Notes: generated by a model from the letters alone, not told the origin. A DNA stretch of 64,000 nt from Mucilaginibacter sp. L3T2-6 (GCF_030519355.1 NZ_JAUMKC010000014.1:84058-148057), one strand, 5' to 3'; shown: positions 17,014 to 25,897, numbered from the stretch's first letter. Numbers and translations: made by a program.

Positions 17014-17979
17014 ATGATAAAGGCAGAACACCTCAGCAAAGATTTCGGCAAAGTAAAAGCTGTCGACAGTATTTCGTTTGAAGTGGAAAAACACGAAAAT
17101 CTTATCCTGCTGGGTACCAGCGGCTGCGGAAAAACCACCACGCTGAAGATGATCAACCGGCTGATCGAGCCGACGTCCGGCAGTATATTCATCAATGGTA
17201 AAAACATAATGGACCAGCCGCCCGAACTGTTACGGCGGGGGATAGGCTATGTTTTGCAAAACAACGGGCTGTTTCCGCACTATACCGTTGCCGAAAATAT
17301 TGCCGTGGTTCCGCAGTTATTGGGCTGGGATAAAAAGCGGGCCGACAAACGCATTTCCGAACTGCTGGAAAAACTTCACCTCACTAAAGATTACTTAAAA
17401 GCCTATCCCCGCGAACTAAGCGGCGGGCAGCAGCAGCGCGTTGGACTTGCACGGGCGTTAGTCGCCGATCCGGAAGTTTTGCTGATGGATGAACCTTTCG
17501 GCGCACTGGATAACGTTACCCGGTCAAAAATACATGCCGAATTCAAGGCATTGGATGAGCTGAAGCGCAAAACCATCATTATGGTTACCCACGATGTGCA
17601 GGAAGCCTTTGAACTGGGCGACCGCATCTGCCTGATGGATAAAGGGAAAATTGTACAGGATGGTACGCCTGCCGATTTGCTATTTAAACCGAAGAATGAT
17701 TTTGTACGAAATTTTTTAAAGGAGCAAAAACTGCATCTTGAGTTCAAGACAATCTCGCTGGATGACATTTGGGAGTGGCTGCCATCGAAGCAAAAGCATA
17801 CCACCGCAAAGCCACTCTCAGCTGCTACTGACTTTTGGACAGCGTTGGAACATTTTAACTTCGACCATGCCGACGCTATCACGATAAAAAATAAAGAAAC
17901 CGGCGATGTGAAATTGGCAAGTTTTGAGGAACTGATGTCGGCATTTTATCAATTTAAAAAACAAACACCCCATGAATGA
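17014..17979 (+). CDS. egtV: ABC transporter ATPase, probable ergothioneine importer EgtV
   Basis: A 321-residue ATPase of the betaine/choline (OpuCA/ProV-like) importer class. Walker A is GTSGCGKT at 34-41, the Q-loop reads LQNNGLFPH, the signature is LSGGQQQRV, Walker B is LLMDEPFGALD and the switch is MVTHD. After the nucleotide-binding domain there is a C-terminal extension of about 70 residues, but no clear CBS pair as in OpuCA. It overlaps the permease gene by eight bases, so the two form one importer. By sequence alone a glycine betaine or choline importer is equally likely; I favour ergothioneine because egtB and egtD follow in the same operon and because EgtV-EgtU importers use this architecture. 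Confidence 0.8.
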   Translation: MIKAEHLSKDFGKVKAVDSISFEVEKHENLILLGTSGCGKTTTLKMINRLIEPTSGSIFINGKNIMDQPPELLRRGIGYVLQNNGLFPHYTVAENIAVVPQLLGWDKKRADKRISELLEKLHLTKDYLKAYPRELSGGQQQRVGLARALVADPEVLLMDEPFGALDNVTRSKIHAEFKALDELKRKTIIMVTHDVQEAFELGDRICLMDKGKIVQDGTPADLLFKPKNDFVRNFLKEQKLHLEFKTISLDDIWEWLPSKQKHTTAKPLSAATDFWTALEHFNFDHADAITIKNKETGDVKLASFEELMSAFYQFKKQTPHE

Positions 17980-19549
17980 GCATCAGCAAAATTTGTGGGA
18001 ATTTATGCAGCAGCAGAGCGATAAGCTGCTTACGCAAACACTACAGCATATTGGGCTTACATTTATTTCACTGCTGATTGCCGTATTGATTGGCTTGCCG
18101 CTGGGTATTTTTATTGCACGCAAAAAACGATTCTCCGGGCCGGTACTTGGTGTGGCCGGCATTTTACAGACGGTGCCAAGCATTGCCCTGCTGGGCTTTA
18201 TGATACCCCTGCTGGGCATTGGCGCCAAACCTGCTATTGTTGCCCTGCTGCTGTATGCGCTGCTGCCTATTTTGCGTAACACATTCACCGGTATTACCGG
18301 TGTAGATGCAGCCGTTAAGGAAGCTGCCGTTGCGATGGGCATGAGCAAAAGGCAGGTATTATTTAAGGTGGAGCTGCCGCTGGCCATGCCGGTTATATTT
18401 GCCGGCATCCGCACTGCTACGGTAATAACTGTGGGCGTAGCTACTTTGGCATCATACATTGCAGCCGGTGGTTTAGGTGAGTTTATTTTCGGGGGAATCT
18501 CCTTAAATAATACCAACATGATTCTGGCCGGAGCGATACCGGCCGCGCTGCTCGCCATTATGTTTGATTTTTTGCTGGCGCGATTGCAAAAGCTCAACAT
18601 TAAAAAGCTCAAAACTGCTACTGCCACTCTCCCCTTGCTGCTGGTTTTGCTATCTTCCTTTTACCTGCTCCCATCGGCCTATGGCAGTAAGCTAAAAGCC
18701 GGCTTCACCCCAGAGTTTATGGGACGCCGGGACGGAAACCTGGGCCTGATAAGCACCTATGGTCTTAAGATACAAACATTGGTGATCAACGACGCAGTGA
18801 TGTACAAAGCCTGTTACGAAAAGCAATTGGATGTCATCAGCGGGTATTCTACAGACGGACGATTAAAGGCTTACGACCTGGTAGTTTTGGATGACGATAA
18901 ATTTATTTTCCCTCCCTACTATGCAGCTCCGATTGTGCGGAACGACGCGCTGAAAAAATTTCCGGAGCTGGAAACGACGCTTAATTTACTGTCCGGTAAA
19001 ATTAATGACAGCGTAATGACCGCGCTTAACTACAGGACAGACTATCTTCACCAAAGCCCCGAAAGGGTAGCTAAAGATTTTTTGGTCGCCAACAAATTAT
19101 ATAAGCCGGCTGGTGGCGGAAATGCGGGAGTTGTGCGCATCGGTTCGAAGATTTTTGGAGAACAGTATATCCTGGCAAGCATGTACAGCATGCTGATAAA
19201 AGGATATACTGATTATGATGTATCCACAAAAACCGGGCTGGGCGGTACAAAGATATGTTTTGATGCGTTGACGAATAATCAAATTGATTTTTACCCGGAG
19301 TACACCGGTACCGGTTTGCTGGCTATTTTGCAGCCATCAACCAAAATCATCGATTCGCTGACACATAGCAAGGATAAAACTTACGGGTATGTGCAGGAAC
19401 AATTTGAAAAAAAGTATCAAATAAAATGGTTAAAGCCCATTGGCTTTAATAATGCCTATGCCCTGATGATGCGCAAGAAACAGGCGAAAACATTAAAAAT
19501 TAAAACAATTTCGAATCTCAAACGATATTTAGAGACCAATAAACGATGA
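17972..19549 (+). CDS. egtU: Fused ABC permease and substrate-binding protein, EgtU-like, with circularly permuted binding domain
   Basis: A 525-residue fusion. Residues 1-210 are a betaine-class permease with about five helices and the EAA loop (EAAVAMGMSKRQVLFKVELP, from 117). A further helix near 215-235 then leads into an extracytoplasmic binding domain. Compared with OpuCC, the lobes appear in reverse order. Residues 241-380 (GFTPEF, STDGRLKAYDLVVLDDDK, FPPYYAAPIV, PELE, VAKDFL) match the C-terminal half of OpuCC. Residues 389-525 (GSKIFGEQYIL, YPEYTGTGLL, WLKPIGFNNAYA) match its N-terminal half. A glycine-rich linker KPAGGGNAG joins them. EgtU of Helicobacter is also a permease-binder fusion and imports ergothioneine; that substrate is inferred here from the adjoining egtBD genes. 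Confidence 0.82.
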   Translation: MNEHQQNLWEFMQQQSDKLLTQTLQHIGLTFISLLIAVLIGLPLGIFIARKKRFSGPVLGVAGILQTVPSIALLGFMIPLLGIGAKPAIVALLLYALLPILRNTFTGITGVDAAVKEAAVAMGMSKRQVLFKVELPLAMPVIFAGIRTATVITVGVATLASYIAAGGLGEFIFGGISLNNTNMILAGAIPAALLAIMFDFLLARLQKLNIKKLKTATATLPLLLVLLSSFYLLPSAYGSKLKAGFTPEFMGRRDGNLGLISTYGLKIQTLVINDAVMYKACYEKQLDVISGYSTDGRLKAYDLVVLDDDKFIFPPYYAAPIVRNDALKKFPELETTLNLLSGKINDSVMTALNYRTDYLHQSPERVAKDFLVANKLYKPAGGGNAGVVRIGSKIFGEQYILASMYSMLIKGYTDYDVSTKTGLGGTKICFDALTNNQIDFYPEYTGTGLLAILQPSTKIIDSLTHSKDKTYGYVQEQFEKKYQIKWLKPIGFNNAYALMMRKKQAKTLKIKTISNLKRYLETNKR

Positions 19550-20697
19550 ATTTAGCTGATTGCTACTTACAAGTACGTAACCGAACGGAATTGATATGTA
19601 GTCCGCTTCAAACGGAGGACTATGTAGTGCAGCCCGTGGTTGATGTTAGTCCGCCTAAGTGGCACATCGGCCACGTTACCTGGTTTTTTGAGACATTTAT
19701 ACTTGAACCTTACGCCAAAGGCTATACAGCATACAACCCGGATTATAACTACGTATTTAACAGCTATTATGAAACGGTAGGCAACCGTGTTATCCGCACT
19801 GACCGTGGCAATTTAAGCAGACCTACCGTAGCCGAGATTTATGCTTACCGAAAATATGTGGATGAAGCCATGGCCCGGTTTTTAAGTACTGAACCATCCG
19901 CTGATATTAAAGAATTATTGGTTCTGGGTTTTAACCACGAAGAGCAACACCAGGAACTGTTATATACTGACATTAAATACATCCTGGGGCATAACCCTTT
20001 GTTTCCCGCCTATGATAAAGATTACGCACCGGCGAAAACAAAACCTGTTGCAAATGGTCAATTTATTAAACTCCAGGAAGGCATTTACGAAATAGGCTTT
20101 AACGGCGAAGGCTTTTGTTTTGATAATGAGCTTAACCGGCACAAGGTTTATTTAAACGAATTTGAAATAAGCCCTAACCTGGTAACCAACGGCGAATATT
20201 TGGAATTTATGAATGTAGGTGGTTACCGTGATTTTCGCCACTGGCACGCCGAGGGCTGGGATTGGGTAAGGAACAACAAGATTGAAGCGCCGCTTTACTG
20301 GCATAATATAGACGGGCAGTGGCATTATTATACTTACCGGGGGCTGGAACCGGTAAATAAAGAGGAGCCGCTTTGCCATATTAGTTACTTTGAAGCTTAT
20401 GCATTTGCAGCCTGGAAAGGCTTAAGGCTGCCCACTGAATTTGAATGGGAAGCAGCATCCGCAAAATTTGCATGGGGCCAAAGATGGGAATGGACCGAAA
20501 GCTCATACCTGCCTTACCCTGGCTTTACCAAAGCGCCGGGCGCAATAGGAGAATATAACGGCAAATTTATGGTGAACCAGAAAGTGCTGCGCGGCGCATC
20601 GGAAGTAACGCCGCCCGGACATAGCCGTAATACCTACCGGAACTTTTTTCAAACCAATTTACGATGGCAATTTACCGGCATAAGGCTGGCTAAGTAA
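19546..20697 (+). CDS. egtB: EgtB, iron-dependent sulfoxide synthase of ergothioneine synthesis
   Basis: A 383-residue non-haem iron enzyme that joins hercynine (trimethyl-histidine) to a thiol donor using oxygen. The N-terminal DinB_2 domain holds the iron ligands: H43 in HIGHVTWFFE and the H131-x3-H135-x-E137 motif in NHEEQHQELL. The formylglycine-generating-enzyme-like domain follows, with EISPNLVTNGEYLEFM, RLPTEFEWE and the closing TYRNFFQTNLRWQFTGIRLA. The ATG overlaps the egtU stop by four bases. No EgtA, EgtC or EgtE gene is present here, so the enzyme may use cysteine directly, as some EgtB types do, with the C-S lyase encoded elsewhere. The selenoneine paralogue SenA is less likely because senB and senC are absent. 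Confidence 0.9.
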   Translation: MNLADCYLQVRNRTELICSPLQTEDYVVQPVVDVSPPKWHIGHVTWFFETFILEPYAKGYTAYNPDYNYVFNSYYETVGNRVIRTDRGNLSRPTVAEIYAYRKYVDEAMARFLSTEPSADIKELLVLGFNHEEQHQELLYTDIKYILGHNPLFPAYDKDYAPAKTKPVANGQFIKLQEGIYEIGFNGEGFCFDNELNRHKVYLNEFEISPNLVTNGEYLEFMNVGGYRDFRHWHAEGWDWVRNNKIEAPLYWHNIDGQWHYYTYRGLEPVNKEEPLCHISYFEAYAFAAWKGLRLPTEFEWEAASAKFAWGQRWEWTESSYLPYPGFTKAPGAIGEYNGKFMVNQKVLRGASEVTPPGHSRNTYRNFFQTNLRWQFTGIRLAK

Positions 20698-20714
20698 TAT
20701 GTAACCGAAACCTA

Positions 20715-21713
20715 ATGAAGAATACCGACACCACTATAGCGAAAGAAGAAATGCAGGGACAATCAAACTGCAGAACGGGAAAATTTTACGAGGACGTGAT
20801 TTGCGGATTGAGTTCATCCCCAAAATTCTTAAGTTCGATGTATTTTTATGATGCCGTGGGCGACAAACTTTTCCAGGACCTGATGGCTTGTGATGAATAT
20901 TACCCAACCAATTGCGAACTGGAAATATTTTCTGAAAAAACAGCAGAAATATGCGAAGCCATTATGGGCGATGGGGATGCGTTCGATCTGATTGAGCTCG
21001 GTGCGGGGGATGCTTCCAAATCAACCTACCTGCTAAAATATCTTTTGGAGAAGGGGGCCGATTTCAGTTATCTGCCTATCGATATTTCGTCGAATACTAT
21101 ATCCTACCTCAACATTACCTTGCCTGTTACCTTGCCGAACCTGCAAATGACCGGCCTGAACGGCGAATATTTCGACATGCTGAAAAAAGCTTCGGTTATT
21201 TCAAATAAACGTAAAGTAGTAATGTTTTTAGGCTCGAACATCGGCAATATGCCGTTGGACGTTGCAACCCAGTTTTGCGCCGATGTGCGCAGCCACTTAT
21301 CGGCGGGCGATATGATGCTGATCGGCGTAGACCTAAAGAAAAACCCGGCTACTGTTCTGGCGGCCTATAACGATAAGGAGGGGATTACCAAACGTTTTAA
21401 CCTTAACATGCTTGAACGTATTAACCGCGAGCTGGGCGGGGATTTTGATGTCAGCCAGTTTGAGCACTATCCAACGTATGATCCTGAAACCGGGGCCTGC
21501 AAAAGCTACCTCATCAGCCTGCGCGATCAAACTGTAAGTATACAAGGCAAAAGCATCTTTTTTGCGAAGGATGAATATATATTTATGGAGATATCCCAAA
21601 AGTTTACGGTGGCTGAAATTGATAATATGGCGCTTACCGCATCCTTTAAACCTGCTGTTCATTTCTTCGACAGCAAACATTGGTTTACTGATGCTATTTG
21701 GGTTGCAGCGTAA
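20715..21713 (+). CDS. egtD: EgtD, L-histidine N-alpha-methyltransferase
   Basis: A 332-residue SAM-dependent enzyme that trimethylates histidine to hercynine, the first step of ergothioneine synthesis. Family hallmarks are clear: FYDAVGDKLFQDLMACDEYYPT near 44-65, the SAM-binding ELGAGDASKS at 94-103, YLPIDIS near 120, the FLGSNIGN strand near 178 and the C-terminal FFDSKHWFTDAIWV. The length fits the family. It begins 17 bases after egtB and is the last gene of the operon. The following 246 bases contain no gene and no strong terminator hairpin that I can see. Confidence 0.93.
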   Translation: MKNTDTTIAKEEMQGQSNCRTGKFYEDVICGLSSSPKFLSSMYFYDAVGDKLFQDLMACDEYYPTNCELEIFSEKTAEICEAIMGDGDAFDLIELGAGDASKSTYLLKYLLEKGADFSYLPIDISSNTISYLNITLPVTLPNLQMTGLNGEYFDMLKKASVISNKRKVVMFLGSNIGNMPLDVATQFCADVRSHLSAGDMMLIGVDLKKNPATVLAAYNDKEGITKRFNLNMLERINRELGGDFDVSQFEHYPTYDPETGACKSYLISLRDQTVSIQGKSIFFAKDEYIFMEISQKFTVAEIDNMALTASFKPAVHFFDSKHWFTDAIWVAA

Positions 21714-21959
21714 ATAATTCAATCGGGTTCATCAAACCAAGCAAGTGCGCTTCTTTTGTTATTTTCTTAAAATTGACCGTAGATAGGCGTCGAAAAATAT
21801 CATTATTATAATAAAAGCACAGTAAGCGGCTCATATTACGAATGAATGCCCTTATCAACTAAACAAATAATAAAAATTATTTTTTTAAACACATTGTATG
21901 CCCGGGGGTTCTATATTTAACCAATTCTTTGCTTAAATTGAGCCAATAAAATACCTCCT

Positions 21960-23384
21960 ATGAGAGTTTTTCACCTGAGTGCCGAGTGTTATCCGGTTGC
22001 CAAAGTAGGCGGCCTGGCCGATGTTGTGGGCGCTTTGCCCAAATACCAGAATCAGCTGGGCTGGCAGGCTGCAGTGGTGATGCCTTATTATGAACGTAAA
22101 TTTGTACAGGAAAACGAATTCGATATCGTTTTTGCAGCATCGACCCTGCTTGGCACACGCCGTTTATTTTTCGAAATATTAAAGGAGAAAACGGATAAGC
22201 TTGGGTTTGAGCTTTTCCTGATAAGAATACCCGGACTAATTGACCGTACTGAAGTTTACCAATACCCCGATGAAACCGAGCAGTTTGTAGCTTTTCAAAT
22301 TGCTTTCTTAGACTGGATAAGCTACTCACAACAGTCGCCGGATGTTATCCACTGTCATGATCATCACACGGGACTGGTTCCGTTTTTATTGCAGTGCTCA
22401 AGGCTTTACACCAGGCTGGCTAACACCCCAACCGTTTTTACGATACACAACGGACAGTATCATGGTGCGTTCGGATGGGACAAGTTATCTTATCTTCCGG
22501 AAATTGACCTGTCGAAAACGGGCCTGCTGGACTGGGCTGGAGCCATAAATCCGCTGGCTACGGCCGTAAAATGCTGCTGGCGCTATACAACTGTATCGCC
22601 TACCTACCTGCACGAACTTTCAATCAGCTCTAACGGGCTCGAATTTTTGTTTCACATGGAAAGCAGCAAAGGCGTTGGCATCCTTAACGGCATTGATACG
22701 GCTGTTTGGAACCCCAAAACAGACCCTATGCTACCTGCAAAATTTGATGTAAAAACATTTGTAAAAGGAAAGCAGGCAAATAAACAGTTGTTATGCGAAC
22801 GATTTAACCTATCCCCTGAGGCGCCACTTATAGTATTTATAGGCCGTTTGGTGGGGGAAAAAGGCGCCGACCTGATAGCTACCGCCATGGAAGAAAGCTT
22901 TAACGAGCATCCCGGTCAGTTTAACTTTTTAGCTTTGGGTGCAGGGGAAAAAGAAAACGAAACCGAGCTAATTGAATTGCGTGATTTTTATCCGGAACAG
23001 TGCGCTGTGTTTATCGGCTATGACGAACCGCTGGCGCATCTTATCTATGCGGGCGCCGATTTTCTTCTGATGCCCTCGCGTGTGGAGCCCTGCGGGCTTA
23101 ATCAACTGTACTCATTACGTTATGGTACCGTTCCGATAGTAAGAAATACCGGTGGCTTGCACGATTCTGTGATCGATTTTGGTGACGAAGGCGGTTATGG
23201 TATTCGTTTCAATCATGCGTCAGTGGAGGATATCTGCACTTCGGTAACCCGCGCCATTGCGTTATATAACAACACCAAACATCTGAATACCTTGCGTAAG
23301 CTGATGATGGGCCTCGATTTTTCGTGGGACCGATCGGCCAATCGATATATAACCCTTTATGAAAGCTTAAATCCAACCATATGA
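21960..23384 (+). CDS. glgA: Glycogen synthase (ADP-glucose type)
   Basis: A 474-residue GT5 glycosyltransferase that adds glucose from ADP-glucose to growing glycogen. The diagnostic N-terminal KVGGLADVVGALPK (15-28) binds the ADP-glucose phosphate. The second Rossmann half shows FIGRLVGEKGADLI near 288 and the LMPSRVEPCGLNQLYSLRYG segment with the catalytic Glu near 378. The C-terminal half is somewhat diverged from the E. coli enzyme but the length is standard. Its last four bases overlap the start of glgC, making a two-gene glycogen operon. A possible -7 element TATATTTA lies about 50 bases upstream. Confidence 0.9.
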   Translation: MRVFHLSAECYPVAKVGGLADVVGALPKYQNQLGWQAAVVMPYYERKFVQENEFDIVFAASTLLGTRRLFFEILKEKTDKLGFELFLIRIPGLIDRTEVYQYPDETEQFVAFQIAFLDWISYSQQSPDVIHCHDHHTGLVPFLLQCSRLYTRLANTPTVFTIHNGQYHGAFGWDKLSYLPEIDLSKTGLLDWAGAINPLATAVKCCWRYTTVSPTYLHELSISSNGLEFLFHMESSKGVGILNGIDTAVWNPKTDPMLPAKFDVKTFVKGKQANKQLLCERFNLSPEAPLIVFIGRLVGEKGADLIATAMEESFNEHPGQFNFLALGAGEKENETELIELRDFYPEQCAVFIGYDEPLAHLIYAGADFLLMPSRVEPCGLNQLYSLRYGTVPIVRNTGGLHDSVIDFGDEGGYGIRFNHASVEDICTSVTRAIALYNNTKHLNTLRKLMMGLDFSWDRSANRYITLYESLNPTI

Positions 23385-24643
23385 CCTCGAAAGTAATTTG
23401 CATCGTTCTTGGCGGAGGACAGGGCAGCCGTTTGGCTCCCTTAACCACAACACGCTCAAAACCCGCTGTACCAATTGCCGGTAAATACCGCCTTGTGGAT
23501 ATACCTATATCAAACTGTTTGCATTCGGGCATCCACAGGATGTACGTGCTGACGCAGTTTAACTCAGCATCGCTTAACAAGCACATTAAAAACACTTACC
23601 ACTTCAGCAACTTCAGCGAAGCCTTTGTGGATATTCTGGCCGCTGAACAAACCCCAACCAACGTAGGCTGGTACCAGGGCACAGCCGATGCGGTAAGGCA
23701 ATGTTTGCACCACCTGGCAGTGCACGATTTTGAATATGTGCTGATACTATCAGGCGACCAGCTCTACCAGATGGATTTTAACGACATGGTTGAGAAGCAC
23801 ATCGCTGCCAACGCTGAAATATCCATTGCCACTATCCCGGTTCATGCCAACGACGTTCCCGGGTTTGGAATCCTGAAAACCGATCACAACAGCATGATCA
23901 CTGCTTTTATAGAAAAGCCAAAATCGAATTTTGAGAGCTGGGCCTCGGATGTTAGTCCGGAGATGGAAGCTGAAGGCCGGGTTTACCTGGCTTCCATGGG
24001 TATTTATATTTTTAATAAAAAGCTGCTTTATGAACTGCTGGAAGGTAATGACCGTACAGACTTTGGTAAAGAAATCATCCCGCAATCCATCGCTGATCAC
24101 AGGGTGTTAAGCTATCAGTATGAGGGTTACTGGACAGATATCGGTACTATTCCATCATTTTTTGAGGCAAATATCGGCCTGACAGATGATATACCTAAAT
24201 TTAATCTGTTTGATAAGCACCCGATATTTACCCGGGCACGCATGCTTCCGCCGTCCAAAATGTCGGGAACGCATGTAGACAAGGTTATCATAGCAGACGG
24301 ATGCATCATCAATGCGAAACAGTTAACGCGGGCGCTGATCGGTATCCGTACGCGTATAGGTTTTGAAACAGTTATTGAAAACTGTTATGTAATGGGTAAT
24401 GATAATTATCAAACCCTGGAGCAAATAAACGAGGCGCACGCAAACCAAACGCCGATTATGGGCATTGGCGACCGCTGCCATATCCGTAATGCTATTATCG
24501 ATAAAAACGCATGCATTGGCGACGATGTAAAAATAAACGTGGGAGACCCGCTGCCGAATGGCGACTTTCAGTCTTACACAGTGCAGGATGGCATCGTAAT
24601 CATTAAGAAACGCGCAGTTATTCCTAACGGAACTGTGATTTAA
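23381..24643 (+). CDS. glgC: Glucose-1-phosphate adenylyltransferase
   Basis: A 420-residue ADP-glucose pyrophosphorylase, the regulated first step of glycogen synthesis. The nucleotidyltransferase domain begins VLGGGQGSRLAPLTTTRSKPAVPIAGKYR, which carries the conserved G-G-G-x-G-x-R-L and the Lys-Pro pair. ILSGDQLYQMD near 125 is the metal site, and FIEKP near 175 lines the sugar site. The C-terminal third is a left-handed beta-helix (IIADGCIINAKQL, MGIGDRCHIRNAIIDKNACIGDDVKI). It overlaps glgA by four bases and is closed by a very strong terminator 26 bases after its stop. Confidence 0.95.
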   Translation: MTSKVICIVLGGGQGSRLAPLTTTRSKPAVPIAGKYRLVDIPISNCLHSGIHRMYVLTQFNSASLNKHIKNTYHFSNFSEAFVDILAAEQTPTNVGWYQGTADAVRQCLHHLAVHDFEYVLILSGDQLYQMDFNDMVEKHIAANAEISIATIPVHANDVPGFGILKTDHNSMITAFIEKPKSNFESWASDVSPEMEAEGRVYLASMGIYIFNKKLLYELLEGNDRTDFGKEIIPQSIADHRVLSYQYEGYWTDIGTIPSFFEANIGLTDDIPKFNLFDKHPIFTRARMLPPSKMSGTHVDKVIIADGCIINAKQLTRALIGIRTRIGFETVIENCYVMGNDNYQTLEQINEAHANQTPIMGIGDRCHIRNAIIDKNACIGDDVKINVGDPLPNGDFQSYTVQDGIVIIKKRAVIPNGTVI

Positions 24644-24669
24644 AAGAAGCCGGGAAAGGAGTTCTGTAC

Positions 24670-24714
24670 AAAACATGAAGCCCCGTTCGGTCGCCGAACG
24701 GGGCTTCATGTTTT
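24670..24714. terminator. Strong bidirectional terminator between convergent genes
   Basis: A perfect 21-bp stem with a three-base loop, AAAA on one side and TTTT on the other, stands between glgC and the convergent hydrolase gene. It serves both strands. Confidence 0.9.
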
Positions 24715-24721
24715 GGTTTGG

Positions 24722-25399
24722 TTATAATTCTATACTTTCTCCAAGTCCGGGCAATTTGATATTTATGCCGGCCTTTATAAACTTTTCTTCAGCATCCTGC
24801 TTATCGATTTTAATAACAGGGAATGTATCATAATGCATGCCGATAACATTTTTACAATTGATAAAACCACATGCCTTTATCGCATCATCAACTCCCATGG
24901 TATAGTTATCGCCTATAGGCAGGTAGGCCCAGTCGAGATTTTCGCCGGCCAGTAATTTCATATCATAGGTAAGGGCGGTATCACCGGCAAAGTAAATCAC
25001 CTTGCCATCTGCCCATATCACAAAGCCGGCAGGGTTGCCGCCTGCAGAGCCGTCGGGCATGGTACTTGAGTGCACTGCATTTACCATTTTTACGCGGCCA
25101 AAATCAAAATTGAAACCACCGCCAATGTTCATGCCATGAGCATCATCAACACCGTGTTTGCCCAGCCATCCGGCAATTTCGGCAATACAAATAACTTTTG
25201 CGCCGCTGCTTTTTTGTATGGCAAGTAAATCGGCAACATGATCGCCGTGCCCGTGCGAAACAAGTATATAATCCGGTTTCAGGCTATGAATATCGATGTG
25301 CCCGGCAGCAGGGTTTGGCGTAATAAATGGGTCGAATAAAAGTTTCTTTCCGCCGGCCTCCAGCATAAAGGTCGACTGTCCGTAATAGGTAGTTTTCAT
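24722..25399 (-). CDS. MBL-fold metal-dependent hydrolase, UPF0173 family
   Basis: A 225-residue metallo-beta-lactamase-fold protein of the UPF0173 (YtkL-like) family. The metal-binding core is HGHGDH near residue 50, with a second His in NAVHSS, an Asp in FAGDTAL and a late His in GMHYDT, giving a complete two-metal site. It is soluble with no signal peptide. Members are widespread and their physiological substrate is unknown. It is convergent with glgC and shares the strong terminator. The gap of 56 bases to ybaB is compatible with cotranscription. Confidence 0.9.
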   Translation of the reverse strand: MKTTYYGQSTFMLEAGGKKLLFDPFITPNPAAGHIDIHSLKPDYILVSHGHGDHVADLLAIQKSSGAKVICIAEIAGWLGKHGVDDAHGMNIGGGFNFDFGRVKMVNAVHSSTMPDGSAGGNPAGFVIWADGKVIYFAGDTALTYDMKLLAGENLDWAYLPIGDNYTMGVDDAIKACGFINCKNVIGMHYDTFPVIKIDKQDAEEKFIKAGINIKLPGLGESIEL

Positions 25400-25455
25400 G
25401 GTGAATATTTTGTTTTTGGGTAGATTAAAAATGCCGAATAATTTAAATAACGAAA

Positions 25456-25746
25456 TCAGAACAGCCCGCCAAACATATCTTTGGTCATCGCAGCCATTTC
25501 GCTTTGGCTTACGTTATCAGCCTGTTCCATCGCTTTATTTATGGCGATAACCAACAGTTCTTCCAGCTCTTCCTTATCGGCTGCTTTCAAAAATTCTTCA
25601 TCGATAGTTACTGATTGCACCACCTTGCTGGCATTAGCCTTTACGGTAATTTTGCCACCTTCAGCACTGCCGGTAACGGTTATAGCATCCAGCCTTTGCT
25701 TTATCTCGCCCGCTTTCTGCTGGGCCTGCATTAGTTTATCGAACAT
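25456..25746 (-). CDS. YbaB/EbfC family nucleoid-associated protein
   Basis: A 96-residue DNA-binding protein that dimerises through long helices. The first helix MFDKLMQAQQKAGEIKQRLD, the beta hairpin GSAEGGKITVKANASKVVQSVTID and the C-terminal helix with AINKAMEQADNVSQ followed by MFGGLF are typical of the family. These proteins coat and bend DNA and sometimes regulate genes. The usual recR and dnaX neighbours are not present here. A perfect 17-bp tandem repeat lies directly upstream of its start and may be an autoregulatory site. Confidence 0.92.
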   Translation of the reverse strand: MFDKLMQAQQKAGEIKQRLDAITVTGSAEGGKITVKANASKVVQSVTIDEEFLKAADKEELEELLVIAINKAMEQADNVSQSEMAAMTKDMFGGLF

Positions 25747-25755
25747 AATGTTTGA

Positions 25756-25789
25756 TTGTAAATATTGTATTGTTGTAAATATTGTATTG
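25756..25789. repeat. Perfect tandem 17-bp repeat upstream of ybaB
   Basis: TTGTAAATATTGTATTG occurs twice without a gap (25756-25772 and 25773-25789), starting ten bases before the ybaB start codon on the minus strand. It falls in the promoter or leader and could be a binding site, possibly for YbaB itself. Confidence 0.7.
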
Positions 25790-25897
25790 GGTAAGCAAAG
25801 GTATCAAAGTTGAATTGATATAAGCAACATTATAACCGCTGCAGCATCCGCAACTACCTCAACTTATTCCAACCATCACAACCTCTACAACTAATTA

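Noticed and set aside
17014..19549. Plain osmoprotectant (glycine betaine/choline) importer
   Set aside because: Not excluded by sequence, but the direct overlap with egtB and the permease-binder fusion make an ergothioneine importer more likely. Kept as the alternative.
19546..20697. SenA of selenoneine synthesis
   Set aside because: No SenB-like glycosyltransferase or SenC/SelD-like gene is nearby, while egtD is adjacent and an EgtU/EgtV-like importer precedes it.
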